Part shown: piece by piece, positions 8,527-17,569 of the stretch
Layout: each line of letters starts with the position of its first letter
How positions within the stretch are numbered: the stretch's first letter is position 1
Assembly (NCBI GenBank): GCA_020025825.1
Contig: JAHHRL010000011.1
Coordinates: 1-51,286 of the forward strand
Reading direction: 5' to 3'
Length of the DNA stretch: 51,286 nucleotides
DNA from: Faecalibacterium sp.
GTDB taxonomy: Bacteria > Bacillota > Clostridia > Oscillospirales > Ruminococcaceae
Notes under the pieces: model-generated
Told to the model about the DNA's origin: nothing
What the model saw: only the letters and a program-made list of their open reading frames with translations
Databases searched by the model: none
Translations under genes and position numbers: made by a program

Positions 8527-8657
8527 AAAATCCCCCTTTTGGGATAGATTTGAGGCTATCCAAATAGCTATTGATGCAACGTAGTATAACAGATGTACGT
8601 TCAAATACCCAATAAAATGTGTGAACATTGTGTAAAAATGCGTAAGGAGGCAGCATT

Positions 8658-9962
8658 ATGCCTGAAGAAAAAGCGAAACAGCGATGGATTTTGCACTGCG
8701 ACTGTAACAGCTTTTATGCCAGTGTAGAGCTGCTGAACCATCCGGAACTAAAAAATGTGCCGGTAGCCGTTTGCGGGGACCCGGAAGGACGCCACGGTAT
8801 TATTTTAGCCAAAAACGAGCCTGCAAAAAAGTTTGGCATTCAAACGGCGGAGGTTGTTTGGCAGGCAAAGCAGAAATGCCCCGATTTGGTACTGCTGCCG
8901 CCCCACCGGGAAAAATATAATCATTATTACAATATTATCAATGAAATCTATAAAGAGTATACCCTGCGAGTAGAGCCCTTTTCCATTGATGAAAGCTGGC
9001 TGGATGTAACCAATACATGGCACCTGTATGCAAAAAGCCCCAAGGAGCTGGCGGACCGGATTCGGACACGTGTACGGCGGGAAACGGGGCTGACCATTTC
9101 GGTGGGGGTAAGCTTTAATAAAGTGTTTGCCAAAATGGGGTCGGATTACAAAAAGCCGGACGCCACAACCCTTATCAGCCCGGAAAATTTTAAGCAGATT
9201 GTGTGGCCGATGTCTGTGGGTGAAATGCTGTTTGTGGGCAGGCGCTTGGCCGAGCGGCTGGCTGCGATGGGGATTCACACCATTGGGGAGCTGGCGCAGG
9301 CAGACCCGCTTTGGCTGGTACAGACCTTGGGAAAAACGGGCGCAGAGCTGTCACGCAATGCAAGGGGAGAAAACAATACGCCCGTATGCAGATGGGACGA
9401 GAGCGAACCCATAAAAAGCGTAGGCAACAGCATGACCTTTAAGCGGGACCTCAAAGACCCGACCGAACTGCGTGCAGGCTTGGCAGCACTTTCGGACGAG
9501 GTGGCAGGGCGGCTGCGCCGCCATGGATTATATGCCGGTGCGGTGCAAATCACCATTAAAGACAATCGACTGAAAAGCATTCAGCGGCAGCGGCAGCTCA
9601 CTTGTTCCACCCATTTGGCCAGCGAGATTGAGGCAGTAGGGTGGGAGCTGCTGCGTAAAAACTGGGATATGCACAGTCCGGTGCGTTTACTGGGGGTTAC
9701 AGCGCTTGCTTTAACAAAAGAGCCTTTTGCGGTACAGCAGAGCTTTTTTGAAGCAGAAACCCCGAAGCCGAATATAAAGCGGGAAGCACTGGAAAAAAGC
9801 TTGGACCATATCCGTGATAAGTACGGCAAGCACGCTATTGGCGGGGCATACGTGCTGAAAAATGATATTGGCTTACAGGAGCTTTCCATCAATGCGGACC
9901 AAATAGAAAACGACGATGCCAGCGGCCATGCTTTAACAAAAGGCCCTCTGGGAGAAAAATAA
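8658..9962 (+). CDS. dinB: DNA polymerase IV (Y-family)
   Basis: 434 residues. The catalytic palm has LHCDCNSFYASVE near the N-terminus and FSIDESWLDV about residue 105-115, supplying the metal-binding acidic residues. Helix-hairpin-helix and little-finger regions follow (GVSFNKVFAKMGSDYKKP; NSMTFKRDL). The protein performs error-prone translesion synthesis. The ATG follows AAGGAGG. No Gram-positive LexA box (GAAC-N4-GTTC) is visible upstream, so SOS control is not evident. It ends at a strong terminator. Confidence 0.95.
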   Translation: MPEEKAKQRWILHCDCNSFYASVELLNHPELKNVPVAVCGDPEGRHGIILAKNEPAKKFGIQTAEVVWQAKQKCPDLVLLPPHREKYNHYYNIINEIYKEYTLRVEPFSIDESWLDVTNTWHLYAKSPKELADRIRTRVRRETGLTISVGVSFNKVFAKMGSDYKKPDATTLISPENFKQIVWPMSVGEMLFVGRRLAERLAAMGIHTIGELAQADPLWLVQTLGKTGAELSRNARGENNTPVCRWDESEPIKSVGNSMTFKRDLKDPTELRAGLAALSDEVAGRLRRHGLYAGAVQITIKDNRLKSIQRQRQLTCSTHLASEIEAVGWELLRKNWDMHSPVRLLGVTALALTKEPFAVQQSFFEAETPKPNIKREALEKSLDHIRDKYGKHAIGGAYVLKNDIGLQELSINADQIENDDASGHALTKGPLGEK

Positions 9963-9966
9963 AAGC

Positions 9967-10003
9967 AAAAAGCGGATACGGTTTTCCACCGTATCCGCTT
10001 TTT
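9967..10003 (+). terminator. terminator after dinB
   Basis: Left arm 9967-9982, right arm 9988-10003, loop TTTCC; a perfect stem with GC core AGCGGATACGG and a T-run. It may also act on the minus strand for the trmB operon. Confidence 0.85.
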
Positions 10004-10103
10004 CAGTTGAAAACGCAGCTGCATTATTTTGTTTTGCACTTGGGCTCGATTTTCAAAATATCAACAAGCATCAGACCCAAAATGGAAAACATTGCAGCGC
10101 AAA

Positions 10104-10280
10104 TCAGTTTTGCTTGCGCACGATTTTGTATTCGTCCCCGCCTTCAAAAAAGGGGCAGGTATCGTTGGGGCGAGCCAGCAGGCGCACGTATTCGTCCTCG
10201 TCCAGACTGTCGGCAAAGTTGCAGTAACTTTCGCCGTATTCATCGGTCTGATTGTTCAGACACAAATCACATCTGGGCAT
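10104..10280 (-). CDS. small Cys-containing protein (DUF6472-like), 58 aa
   Basis: 58 residues: starts MPRCDLCLNN and ends FEGGDEYKIVRKQN, with four cysteines (CxxC at 4-7, C20 and C42 before PFFEGGDEY). It is probably a small zinc-binding protein of the DUF6472 type found downstream of trmB in related Clostridia (recalled, not checked). Its ATG lies inside the end of trmB: the frames overlap by 14 bases (10267-10280), so translation is probably coupled. Acidic middle (DSLDEDEYVRLLARPNDTC). The 104 bases to the dinB terminator hold nothing convincing. Confidence 0.75.
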   Translation of the reverse strand: MPRCDLCLNNQTDEYGESYCNFADSLDEDEYVRLLARPNDTCPFFEGGDEYKIVRKQN

Positions 10281-11034
10281 CGGGGGCCTCCTGCGTTTCG
10301 GCTTCTTCGTCCTGTGCGTCCAGCTCCTTGGCCAGCTGCTTGGGCTCTACCCAAGTAACGCTTTCATCGCCGGGCAGCTTACGTGCAATCAGAGCCTTGA
10401 TTTTAATGCCCATCTCGGTAAACATACCCTCGTGCTCGGTACGAATGTTCCATTCGGGCTCGTTTTCGTGCAGGTCGTAGGTGCTCCACAAAATTTCAAA
10501 GCCCGCAGCAGGGAAGTAGCTCAGGCTGTCACGGAACAAGTCATCATCATCGGTTTTGAAGTAGATTTCAGCACCGTCCTCCAGAAAGGTGCGGTACTGA
10601 ATCAACTGACGGGGATGGGTCAGGCGGTGCTTGTTGCTGCCTGCGTTTTTGCTCCAAGGATTGCAGAAGTTGATGTAGATACGGGAAACGGTATCCTTTT
10701 CGTTCATAACCTTCAGGATACGCTCAATATCTGCGGAAAGGATGCACACGTTATCGGGGGTCAGGCCCTTTTCTGCATAGGCAGCTTCGATTTTGCGCTT
10801 AGCCAAAATCAGGACCTTGTCGGTAATGTCAAAGCCCATATAGTTGTTTTCAGGGTGGGCGCTGGCCAGCTGGCTGATAAAGCCGCCTTTGCCGCAGCCC
10901 AGCTCCAGCATCAGGGGCTGCTCAGGGCGGGCAAAGCGTTCCTTCCAGTGGCCGGCACAGTGGAACGGGTCGTGGGCGTGGAAGTCGCAGGCCAGCAGCT
11001 CAGGACGGGCATAAGGTTTGAAACGCATTCTCAT
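10267..11034 (-). CDS. trmB: tRNA (guanine-N7-)-methyltransferase
   Basis: 255 residues. The SAM-binding motif is LMLELGCGKGGFISQLA, followed by YMGFDITDKVLILAKRK and the TrmB signature INFCNPWSKNAGSNKHRLTHP, then YFKTDDDDLF. The enzyme makes m7G46 in tRNA. The usual DPW of the signature is NPW here, a variant I recall from related Clostridia. The gene lies 20 bases after the alanyl-tRNA editing gene and overlaps the DUF6472-like gene, forming a three-gene tRNA-related operon. Confidence 0.93.
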   Translation of the reverse strand: MRMRFKPYARPELLACDFHAHDPFHCAGHWKERFARPEQPLMLELGCGKGGFISQLASAHPENNYMGFDITDKVLILAKRKIEAAYAEKGLTPDNVCILSADIERILKVMNEKDTVSRIYINFCNPWSKNAGSNKHRLTHPRQLIQYRTFLEDGAEIYFKTDDDDLFRDSLSYFPAAGFEILWSTYDLHENEPEWNIRTEHEGMFTEMGIKIKALIARKLPGDESVTWVEPKQLAKELDAQDEEAETQEAPDAQM

Positions 11035-11054
11035 AGTATGTTATCTCCTCTGTC

Positions 11055-12239
11055 TTACAGTGTGTGGTTGGATGATTCTGAAAGCCACTGGGCAAGGGCT
11101 TCGGGGGTGGCAGCGGTGCAGCTGCCCTGACAAAGAGTAGGCTTGCCGCCGCCTCGGCCGGCAAAAGCCGCATTCAGGCTTTTGACCAGCGGGCGTACAT
11201 CACCGCCGGCTTGTCCGATGCAGTAGCCGGTGCCTTTTTCGGTGGTAGTAAGGGCAGCGCATAAACCATTTGTGCGTTGGCACAAAGCCTCGGTCAGGCG
11301 GTGCAGCTCGTCAGGCGAAAGCCCCGGTACAATGCGTACTGCATCTTGGCCGGGGGTTACCTGCTCTGCCATGGCGGAAAAAAGCTGGGCTGCCATACCA
11401 AAATGAGCAAACTTCAGCGCAGTGTAATCGTCGTACATACGCTGCACCGCAACGGCGGTCTGGTCACTTTTTGCGCTGAGCAGTGCGCCGATTGTCTGCT
11501 GACGTACACGCATGGCCTGTACTTCCCGCAGGGCACGTGCACCGCACAAAACGGTCAGGCGCTCGCCGCCTTTATAGTGCTCAGTGGCAATAATTTTAAT
11601 CATACCCACCTGCCCGGCGGTGCGCAGATGTGTGCCGCAGCAGGCGCAGACATCACCGCCCGGAATTTCCACAATGCGCACCTGACCGGTCAGCGCTTTT
11701 TTGCTGCGGTAGGTCAAATGGGCAAGTTCCTCGGTTGTGGGGTAGGTTACTAAAACCGGTGCGTCCGCCCAGATGCAGGCATTGGCTTGGGTTTCGGCCT
11801 GTTCCAGCTGCTCGGCACTCAGGGGAATGCTGGTGTCCATACGCACCACCTGCGGGCCAAGGTGAAAGCCCACATTTTCCGCACCGAACAGGCGGTGCAG
11901 TGTGCCGGAAAGAATATGCTCGCCTGTGTGCTGCTGCATATGGTCAAAACGACGTGCCCAGTCGATGCTGCCGTGGACGGCACAGCCGACGGCCGCCTGT
12001 GCAGGAATATGGGCAACCGTGTGCCACACGATGCCCTCACGGATTTGCACGTCGGTTACGGCAACGGTTTCGCCGCCAAAGGTCAAGGTGCCAAAGTCCG
12101 CAGGCTGCCCACCGCCCTCTGGGTAAAAGACCGTTTGCGGAAAAGCCACAGCACAGCTTTCCGGGTCGATAGCAAGCAGCGTGGTATCCATTTTTTGCAG
12201 GAAGGAATCCTGCTCGTAAAGTTTTTCGGTTGGCTGCAT
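11055..12239 (-). CDS. alanyl-tRNA editing protein (AlaX-like, with DHHA1 domain)
   Basis: 394 residues from the ATG at 12239, chosen for GAGGAG just upstream. Residues 1-230 resemble the AlaRS editing domain: zinc ligands HxxxH at 104/108 and CxxxH at 200/204 are intact. The C-terminal part ends with the DHHA1 pattern AGRGGGKPTLCQGS. AlaX-type proteins hydrolyse Ser-tRNA(Ala) or Gly-tRNA(Ala) in trans. A minus-strand TATAAT lies at 12270-12275. First gene of the operon with trmB. Confidence 0.9.
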   Translation of the reverse strand: MQPTEKLYEQDSFLQKMDTTLLAIDPESCAVAFPQTVFYPEGGGQPADFGTLTFGGETVAVTDVQIREGIVWHTVAHIPAQAAVGCAVHGSIDWARRFDHMQQHTGEHILSGTLHRLFGAENVGFHLGPQVVRMDTSIPLSAEQLEQAETQANACIWADAPVLVTYPTTEELAHLTYRSKKALTGQVRIVEIPGGDVCACCGTHLRTAGQVGMIKIIATEHYKGGERLTVLCGARALREVQAMRVRQQTIGALLSAKSDQTAVAVQRMYDDYTALKFAHFGMAAQLFSAMAEQVTPGQDAVRIVPGLSPDELHRLTEALCQRTNGLCAALTTTEKGTGYCIGQAGGDVRPLVKSLNAAFAGRGGGKPTLCQGSCTAATPEALAQWLSESSNHTL

Positions 12240-12378
12240 GAAAGAACTCCTCAAAATTTTATGTTTTCTATTATAGCACGTTCTTGCTGTATAGAAAACT
12301 AAAACCAAAGCGTGTATAATAGTTTATAATAAAAAAATACCTAAAAGGGTGCCTTTTAGGAAAGCGAGGATGGGTGTT

Positions 12379-13941
12379 ATGCGGCAATGTGGTGTTTTGA
12401 TGCCGGTTTCCAGCCTGCCCGGGGCTGGTGGTATCGGCTGCTTTGGCAAACAGGCCTATAGCTTTGTGGACTTTTTGGCACAGGCTGGCCAGCAAATTTG
12501 GCAGATTTTACCCCTAAGCCCTACCGGTTATGGCGACAGTCCTTACCAGAGTTGTTCGGCATTTGCGGGCAACCCCTATTTTATCGATTTAGAAACCCTT
12601 GCAGCGGAAGGCTTGCTGACGGCTGCTGACCTGACAAAGCAGGATTGGGGCAGGGACCCTGCCAGAGTGGACTACGGCAAGGTGTATGCGGCACGTTTCC
12701 CGGTTTTGCAAAAGGCATATCATGCCTTTATGCAGCAGTGCGCAGGGATGCATGGTTTGGCACAGTATCTGCCGGACGACTGGTATGCCTTTACCCTGAA
12801 AAACGAAAACTGGCTGAATGATTATGCTTTGTATATGGCAATCAAAACCTGCCATAATATGCAGAGCTGGGAGCAGTGGCCGGAGCCGCTGAAGCTGCGC
12901 AGCCCCGAGTCGCTGGAAGCGTTTAGCGCCGAGCATACCGACGAAGTAAACTTTTGGAAGTTTTTGCAATACGAGTTTGATAAGCAGTGGACTGCCTTAA
13001 AGCGTTACGCAAACCAGAAGGGTGTGCAGATTCTGGGTGATATGCCCATTTATGCGGCAGCGGACTCGTCCGACGCATGGAGTGGCGGCGAGCTGTTTGA
13101 ACAAGACCCTGAGGGTGGATTTGCACGTGTGGCAGGCTGCCCGCCGGACTTCTTTTCCGCTACAGGCCAGCTGTGGGGCAACCCGGTATATAACTGGGAG
13201 TATCATAAGCAAACGGGCTTTGCATGGTGGATTCAGCGTATGCGCCACAGTTTGGAGTGGTACGACATGGTGCGGATTGACCATTTCCGTGGGTTTGATA
13301 CCTATTGGGCCATTCCGGCAGGCAGCGAAAACGCAATCCATGGCACATGGGAAAAAGGCCCCGGCATGGAGTTGTTCCATGCGCTGGAGCAGGCTTTTGG
13401 GCACCGCCTGCCCATTATTGCAGAGGATTTGGGCGAGCTGTTTGACAGCGTGCGGGAGCTTTTGCGGGAAAGCGGCTACCCCGGCATGAAGGTGCTGCAA
13501 TTCGGCTTTGACGGCGGCACGGAATTTTTGCCCTATAACTTTACACGCAACAGCGTGGTTTATCCGGGTACACATGATAATACAACCTTGACCGATTGGT
13601 GGAACAATACCGCCAGCGAGAAAGAAAAAGCCTTTGTGCGCAGCTATTTGCGGCTGCAATCCGATAAAGGTGCAGTGCCGGCGCTGATTGATGCTGCACT
13701 TTCCAGCGTGTCGGATACGGCAATTATTCCCATGATGGACTGGCTGGGCTTAGGCGCACAGGCACGGCTGAATACCCCCGGCATACTGGGCGGAAACTGG
13801 AGCTGGCGCATGGAAAAGGGCGCAGCAAGCGAGGAAGTAGCCTATACCATGCGCAGCCGCTGCTCGGTTTACGGGCGTACACAACCGCCGGCAGAAAAGC
13901 CTGCCCGAAAGGCTGCTGCCAAGAAAAAGAAGAAATCTTAA
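12379..13941 (+). CDS. malQ: 4-alpha-glucanotransferase (GH77)
   Basis: 520 residues from the ATG at 12379; MRQCGVLMPVSSLPG aligns with the usual family start and GAGG sits 9 bases upstream, although an ATG at 12370 is also possible. GH77 blocks are clear: SPTGYGDSPYQS, GDMPIYAAADSSD, VRIDHFRGF with the nucleophile Asp, IAEDLG with the acid/base Glu, and PGTHDNTT. The enzyme disproportionates malto-oligosaccharides in glycogen/maltodextrin metabolism. The C-terminus has an odd basic tail (ARKAAAKKKKKS). It diverges from the alaX operon. Confidence 0.95.
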   Translation: MRQCGVLMPVSSLPGAGGIGCFGKQAYSFVDFLAQAGQQIWQILPLSPTGYGDSPYQSCSAFAGNPYFIDLETLAAEGLLTAADLTKQDWGRDPARVDYGKVYAARFPVLQKAYHAFMQQCAGMHGLAQYLPDDWYAFTLKNENWLNDYALYMAIKTCHNMQSWEQWPEPLKLRSPESLEAFSAEHTDEVNFWKFLQYEFDKQWTALKRYANQKGVQILGDMPIYAAADSSDAWSGGELFEQDPEGGFARVAGCPPDFFSATGQLWGNPVYNWEYHKQTGFAWWIQRMRHSLEWYDMVRIDHFRGFDTYWAIPAGSENAIHGTWEKGPGMELFHALEQAFGHRLPIIAEDLGELFDSVRELLRESGYPGMKVLQFGFDGGTEFLPYNFTRNSVVYPGTHDNTTLTDWWNNTASEKEKAFVRSYLRLQSDKGAVPALIDAALSSVSDTAIIPMMDWLGLGAQARLNTPGILGGNWSWRMEKGAASEEVAYTMRSRCSVYGRTQPPAEKPARKAAAKKKKKS

Positions 13942-14012
13942 TTTACCCCAAACAACACACAGGAATAAAAGCCTCCTTTTGGTACACACTATTGCCGAAA
14001 GGGGGCGTTTTT

Positions 14013-14471
14013 ATGTCACAGGAACAAGCAAAAACAAAGCAGGATAATGATAATAACGGTATGTTGGAAGCCATTTTGGAAAATGCCGAAATGGGCGAGC
14101 GAGCGCTGGACCAGATGATTCCCATGGCGGAAGACGGCTATTTTAAGGCAGAGCTGATGCGCCAGCGCAATGTGTACCACGACATGGCAAGTCAGGCGGA
14201 ATTGTGTTTGACAGCCGCAGGGGAAAAGCCAAAGGGACAGTCTGCGTTTGCAAAGGTGAATACACAGCTTGGTATTCGGATGAAAACGATTAAGGATAAA
14301 TCGACCCGCAATTTGGCGGAGATGCTGGCAGAGGGCAGCCATCAGGGCATTATGGATTGCCACAAGTGCCAGACGGATTTTCCGCAGGCAACACCGGGAG
14401 CCAAAAAGCTGCTGCAACAGCTGGAGGACTTTGAAGAGGACAACTGCCAGCGCTTAGAAGGCTTTTTGTAA
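14013..14471 (+). CDS. hypothetical helical protein
   Basis: 152 residues, not firmly recognised. Almost entirely predicted helix, with motifs such as LENAEMGERALDQMIPMAEDGYF, LMRQRNVYHDMASQAELCL and GIMDCHKCQTDFP. The spacing of Glu and His residues is reminiscent of small four-helix ferritin-like proteins, but no clear EXXH pair is visible, so this is only a suggestion. AAAGGGGG precedes the ATG. Ends at a strong hairpin. Confidence 0.65.
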   Translation: MSQEQAKTKQDNDNNGMLEAILENAEMGERALDQMIPMAEDGYFKAELMRQRNVYHDMASQAELCLTAAGEKPKGQSAFAKVNTQLGIRMKTIKDKSTRNLAEMLAEGSHQGIMDCHKCQTDFPQATPGAKKLLQQLEDFEEDNCQRLEGFL

Positions 14472-14491
14472 AAACTGGATTGGATAAAATA

Positions 14492-14529
14492 AAAAGGGAC
14501 GGTATGGCAGCTGCCATACCGTCCCTTTT
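14492..14529. terminator. bidirectional terminator
   Basis: A perfect 38-base palindrome centred on CAG|CTG (arms 14492-14510 and 14511-14529) with A and T tails, placed between convergent genes ending at 14471 and 14550. Confidence 0.85.
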
Positions 14530-14549
14530 GGTATGCGTTAAAATGTATT

Positions 14550-15233
14550 TTACAGGCGAGTGAGCATGTCTGCTACGATTTTGGTAGCGGTTGCTACATA
14601 CTCGGTAATGCTGAACTTCTTTACCACCAAAACTTCGTGGCCTGCCTCGTCTGCGTTGTCGCTCATGGCACGCAGAATAACGCAGGGAATCTCGTTTTTA
14701 GCGGCAATCTGGCTTACAGCGGCACCTTCCATTTCTACACAGTCGGGGGCGCACTTTGCAGCGATTGCATTCTTGGTTTCGCTGTCGCCCACAAACATAT
14801 CGCCGGTTGCGATTTTGCCAACCAAAGCCTTTACGCCCGCAGCCTCGCAAGCTGCCTTTGCCGCAGCAATCAGGGCAGCGTCGCCGGTGTACTCGGTCAG
14901 GAAGGGCGGGTTCTGGCAAATCATATCCAGCTGTGCATCGTGGTACAGCACAGTTTGGCCGATAACAACGTCACCAATGCCGATTTTGCTGGTCATGTTG
15001 CCGGCAATGCCGGAGAAAATAATTGCGCCTGCGCCGTATTTGGTAATCAAAACCTGCGTGGTGGCCGCCGCATTTGCCTTGCCCATGCCGGCACAGCAAA
15101 CAACAACCTGCTTATCCTCCAGACGACCCAAGTGATACTCCACGCCGCCGTAGGTTTCACGGGTTACATCTGTCAGCTTTGCACACAGCTGATCTACTTC
15201 ATCGGGCATAGCGCCCATAATACCGTATACCAT
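14550..15233 (-). CDS. mtnN: 5'-methylthioadenosine/S-adenosylhomocysteine nucleosidase
   Basis: 227 residues. MVYGIMGAMPDEV is the typical start; the family motifs GIAGNMTSKIGIGDVVIG, the substrate-binding VEMEGAAVSQ and the catalytic Asp in RAMSDNADE are present. It cleaves MTA and SAH to adenine and thioribose compounds, recycling by-products of SAM-dependent reactions. The start at 15233 follows AGGAGA. It lies 26 bases after ychF on the same strand, so the two are likely co-transcribed. Confidence 0.93.
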   Translation of the reverse strand: MVYGIMGAMPDEVDQLCAKLTDVTRETYGGVEYHLGRLEDKQVVVCCAGMGKANAAATTQVLITKYGAGAIIFSGIAGNMTSKIGIGDVVIGQTVLYHDAQLDMICQNPPFLTEYTGDAALIAAAKAACEAAGVKALVGKIATGDMFVGDSETKNAIAAKCAPDCVEMEGAAVSQIAAKNEIPCVILRAMSDNADEAGHEVLVVKKFSITEYVATATKIVADMLTRL

Positions 15234-15259
15234 GTATCTTTCTCCTGTTTTATACAAAA

Positions 15260-16390
15260 TTAAACGTTGAACAGGAACTCGATAATATCGCCGTCCTGCA
15301 CTACATACTCCTTGCCTTCGGTGCGCTGCAGGCCCTTGCTCTTAACAGCAGCGTAGTCAAAGCCGTTATCGGCCAAATCGTTATAGCCGATAACCTGCGC
15401 ACGGATAAAGCCGCGCTCAAAGTCGGAGTGAATCTTACCGGCAGCCTGCGGAGCCTTGGTGCCCTTGCGGATGGTCCAAGCACGGCATTCCTTTTTGCCG
15501 TCGGTCAGGTAGGAAATCAGGCCCAGCAGGTCGTAGCTTGCGGTAATCAGGTTGTCCAAGCCGCTGGAGGTAACGCCCATCTCAGCCAAAAATTCCTTCT
15601 TTTCTTCGGGGGAGTAATCAGCAATGTCCTCCTCGGTTTTTGCACAGATGGGGATAACCTTTGCGCCTTCCTGCTCGGCACGAGCCATAACCAGAGGGAC
15701 GTACTTGTTGTTTTCGATGCCTTCCATCAGGTCGTCCTCGCCCACGTTGCAGGCGTACAGTACGGGCTTGGAGCTGAGCAGGCCCATTTCACGCACAGCA
15801 AATGCCTGGTCCTTATCGCTTTCGTCAAAAGCAAAGCTGCGTGCGGGGTTGCCTTTGCTCAGGTGGTCAGCCAGCTCGTTGAGCCAAACAGCCTCGGCTG
15901 CGGCGGCCTTGTTGCCGGTTTTGGCAGCCTTTGCCTGACGGCCTGCACGGTTGGTAACAACTTCCAAGTCGCTGAGAATCAGCTCGTAATCAATTGCGTC
16001 GATGTCTGCAATGGGGTCAACGCCAACGGGCTTGTTTACGTCCTCAATCACGTGCACGATGTTGTCGTCATCAAAGCAGCGCACAACGTGAACAATAGCG
16101 TCGCACTCACGAATATTGCCAAGGAACTTGTTGCCCAAGCCGGCGCCGTTTGCAGCACCCTTTACCAGACCTGCAATGTCAACAAACTCCACAATAGCGG
16201 GGGTCTTTTTGTTGGTGTCCCACAGTTCAGCCAGCTTGTCCAGACGAGCGTCCGGCACAGCAACAATGCCGCTGTTGGGCTCAATGGTGCAGAAAGGGTA
16301 GTTGGCAGCTTCTGCATTTTTGGTGGAGGTGATTGCGTTAAACAGCGTGGATTTGCCTACGTTGGGCAGACCGACGATACCTAATTTCAT
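15260..16390 (-). CDS. ychF: redox-regulated ribosome-associated ATPase YchF
   Basis: 376 residues from the ATG at 16390 (AAGGAG upstream). The P-loop GLPNVGKST begins at residue 6, followed by the switch region DIAGLVKGAANGAGLGNKFL and a C-terminal TGS domain (AWTIRKGTKAPQAAGKIHSDFERGFIRA). YchF/OLA1 proteins hydrolyse ATP rather than GTP and bind the ribosome. The frame continues open to 16462 without a better start. Confidence 0.95.
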   Translation of the reverse strand: MKLGIVGLPNVGKSTLFNAITSTKNAEAANYPFCTIEPNSGIVAVPDARLDKLAELWDTNKKTPAIVEFVDIAGLVKGAANGAGLGNKFLGNIRECDAIVHVVRCFDDDNIVHVIEDVNKPVGVDPIADIDAIDYELILSDLEVVTNRAGRQAKAAKTGNKAAAAEAVWLNELADHLSKGNPARSFAFDESDKDQAFAVREMGLLSSKPVLYACNVGEDDLMEGIENNKYVPLVMARAEQEGAKVIPICAKTEEDIADYSPEEKKEFLAEMGVTSSGLDNLITASYDLLGLISYLTDGKKECRAWTIRKGTKAPQAAGKIHSDFERGFIRAQVIGYNDLADNGFDYAAVKSKGLQRTEGKEYVVQDGDIIEFLFNV

Positions 16391-16704
16391 AACTGTGTAT
16401 ATCTCCTTTATTTTCAGTGATTTATTAAGGGGAAAATGGCTTTTACTCCATTTTTGCTCCATTTTGTTAGGTTGCGCATTGCTGAACGGCCAGCATCGCA
16501 GAAACAGCTTTTAGCAGGTGCATCACCTTGTAAAAACCAATCTTACAATACAAAACCTTTATGGGTGCTGGGGGGATACTCGGTGGCTGCTGCGCCATAT
16601 TTGTACAAGTGGGATATGCTTAAACGGTAAAACATCCTGCGCAATCAAATTATCAGCCGCAGGAGCGTATCCGCTTTATAAAAAGCAGTCCTATACAACA
16701 ACTT

Positions 16705-16827
16705 TTATTGTAACATAGGGCTGTTATTTTCACAATAGCAATACAGCGGCTGCGCCACAAGTTGCTGACGAATATACGCTTCAGCCGATTTGCGCTTTTG
16801 CACAGGCATTCCAAAATACAGGCTGCC
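16705..16827 (-). pseudogene. possible gene remnant (C-terminal fragment)
   Basis: A 40-residue frame that looks protein-like (includes LYFGMPVQKRKSAEAYIRQQ and LVAQPLYCYCENNSPMLQ before the stop), interrupted by stop codons just upstream. No family recognised. It could be chance coding in unconstrained DNA. Confidence 0.25.
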
Positions 16828-16914
16828 GGACTACAGCTGTTGTTAGACCGCAAATTTATCCGCAGCGCAACCGTGCCGGATTTGAGATGATTGCCTGCCT
16901 TAGCTTCGTTTTAA

Positions 16915-16942
16915 TTGGAAGAATATTAGTGCGATGTATACC
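16915..16942 (+). promoter_or_regulatory. promoter candidate for the chromate-transporter pair
   Basis: TTGGAA (16915-16920), a 16-base spacer and TATACC (16937-16942), about 70 bases upstream of the first gene. Confidence 0.4.
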
Positions 16943-17008
16943 ATAAGGTGCGTTTTTGTGATATATCTTTTACAGAACAGTTTTATCCCAAGGTCAGGAG
17001 GAAAACGT

Positions 17009-17569
17009 ATGGAAAAAAACAAGATTTTGAAAAAACTGTTTATCTCTACCCTGTATTTGAGCGCCTTTACTTTCGGCGGCGGCTATGTAATCGTCAGCCT
17101 GATGCAGAAAAAGTTTGTGGACGAGCTGCATTGGATTGAGGAAAGCGAAATGCTGGATTTGGTTGCGATTGCACAGTCCTCTCCCGGAGCAATCGCCGTA
17201 AACGGCGCTATTGTGGTAGGCTACAAGCTGGCGGGGCTGGTCGGTGCATTGACGGCCATTGTTGCAACAATTATCCCACCGTTTGTTATCATTTCGGTTG
17301 TATCGACTTTTTATACCCTATTCAAGGATAGCTTTTTGGTTGCTAAAATGTTGGAAGGAATGCAGGCCGGTGTAGGTGCTGTAATTGCAACGGTAGTTTA
17401 CAGTATGGGCGCCGGTGTTGCAGCCACAAAAAGCGTGTTTTCGCTTGTGATTTTGGCGGGTGCATTTTTCGCATCCTGCATTTGTAAAGTCAATGTAGTT
17501 TATATCATTTTGGTATGCATTACGCTGGGCGTAGTGCGTACATTTTGGGTACAGGGGAGAAAATCATGA
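17009..17569 (+). CDS. chromate transporter family protein, first subunit
   Basis: 186 residues, half the length of a full ChrA, with about five to six membrane helices. The CHR-family signature AFTFGGGYVIVSLMQKKFV is near the N-terminus, followed by AIAQSSPGAIAVNGAIVVGYK. Starts at 17009 after GGAGG. Its TGA overlaps the next ATG (ATGA), as is usual for two-gene short-chain CHR transporters. The real substrate in anaerobes is uncertain; sulfate or chromate export is the inherited family label. Confidence 0.88.
   Translation: MEKNKILKKLFISTLYLSAFTFGGGYVIVSLMQKKFVDELHWIEESEMLDLVAIAQSSPGAIAVNGAIVVGYKLAGLVGALTAIVATIIPPFVIISVVSTFYTLFKDSFLVAKMLEGMQAGVGAVIATVVYSMGAGVAATKSVFSLVILAGAFFASCICKVNVVYIILVCITLGVVRTFWVQGRKS

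Larger units (their letters stand above)
16391..17008. other. 618-bp gap without an intact gene
   Basis: Both strands have only short frames. The one protein-like stretch is the 41-codon fragment at 16705-16827 on the minus strand. The right end holds the probable promoter of the chromate-transporter pair. I see no RNA motif or repeat. Confidence 0.5.

Noticed and set aside
8597..8628. GTTC...GAAC pair upstream of dinB as an SOS box
   Set aside because: The order and 20-base spacing do not match the Gram-positive LexA site GAAC-N4-GTTC.
10025..10093. 22-codon frame after the DUF6472-like gene on the minus strand
   Set aside because: Too short, without a clear ribosome binding site or recognisable sequence.
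10660..10700. TrmB with NPW instead of DPW as a dead enzyme
   Set aside because: The rest of the catalytic and SAM motifs are intact and I recall the same variant in other Clostridia, so it is probably a lineage feature.
15428..16384. 318-codon frame on the plus strand across ychF
   Set aside because: Fully inside the ychF gene, which has complete motifs; the antisense product resembles no protein.
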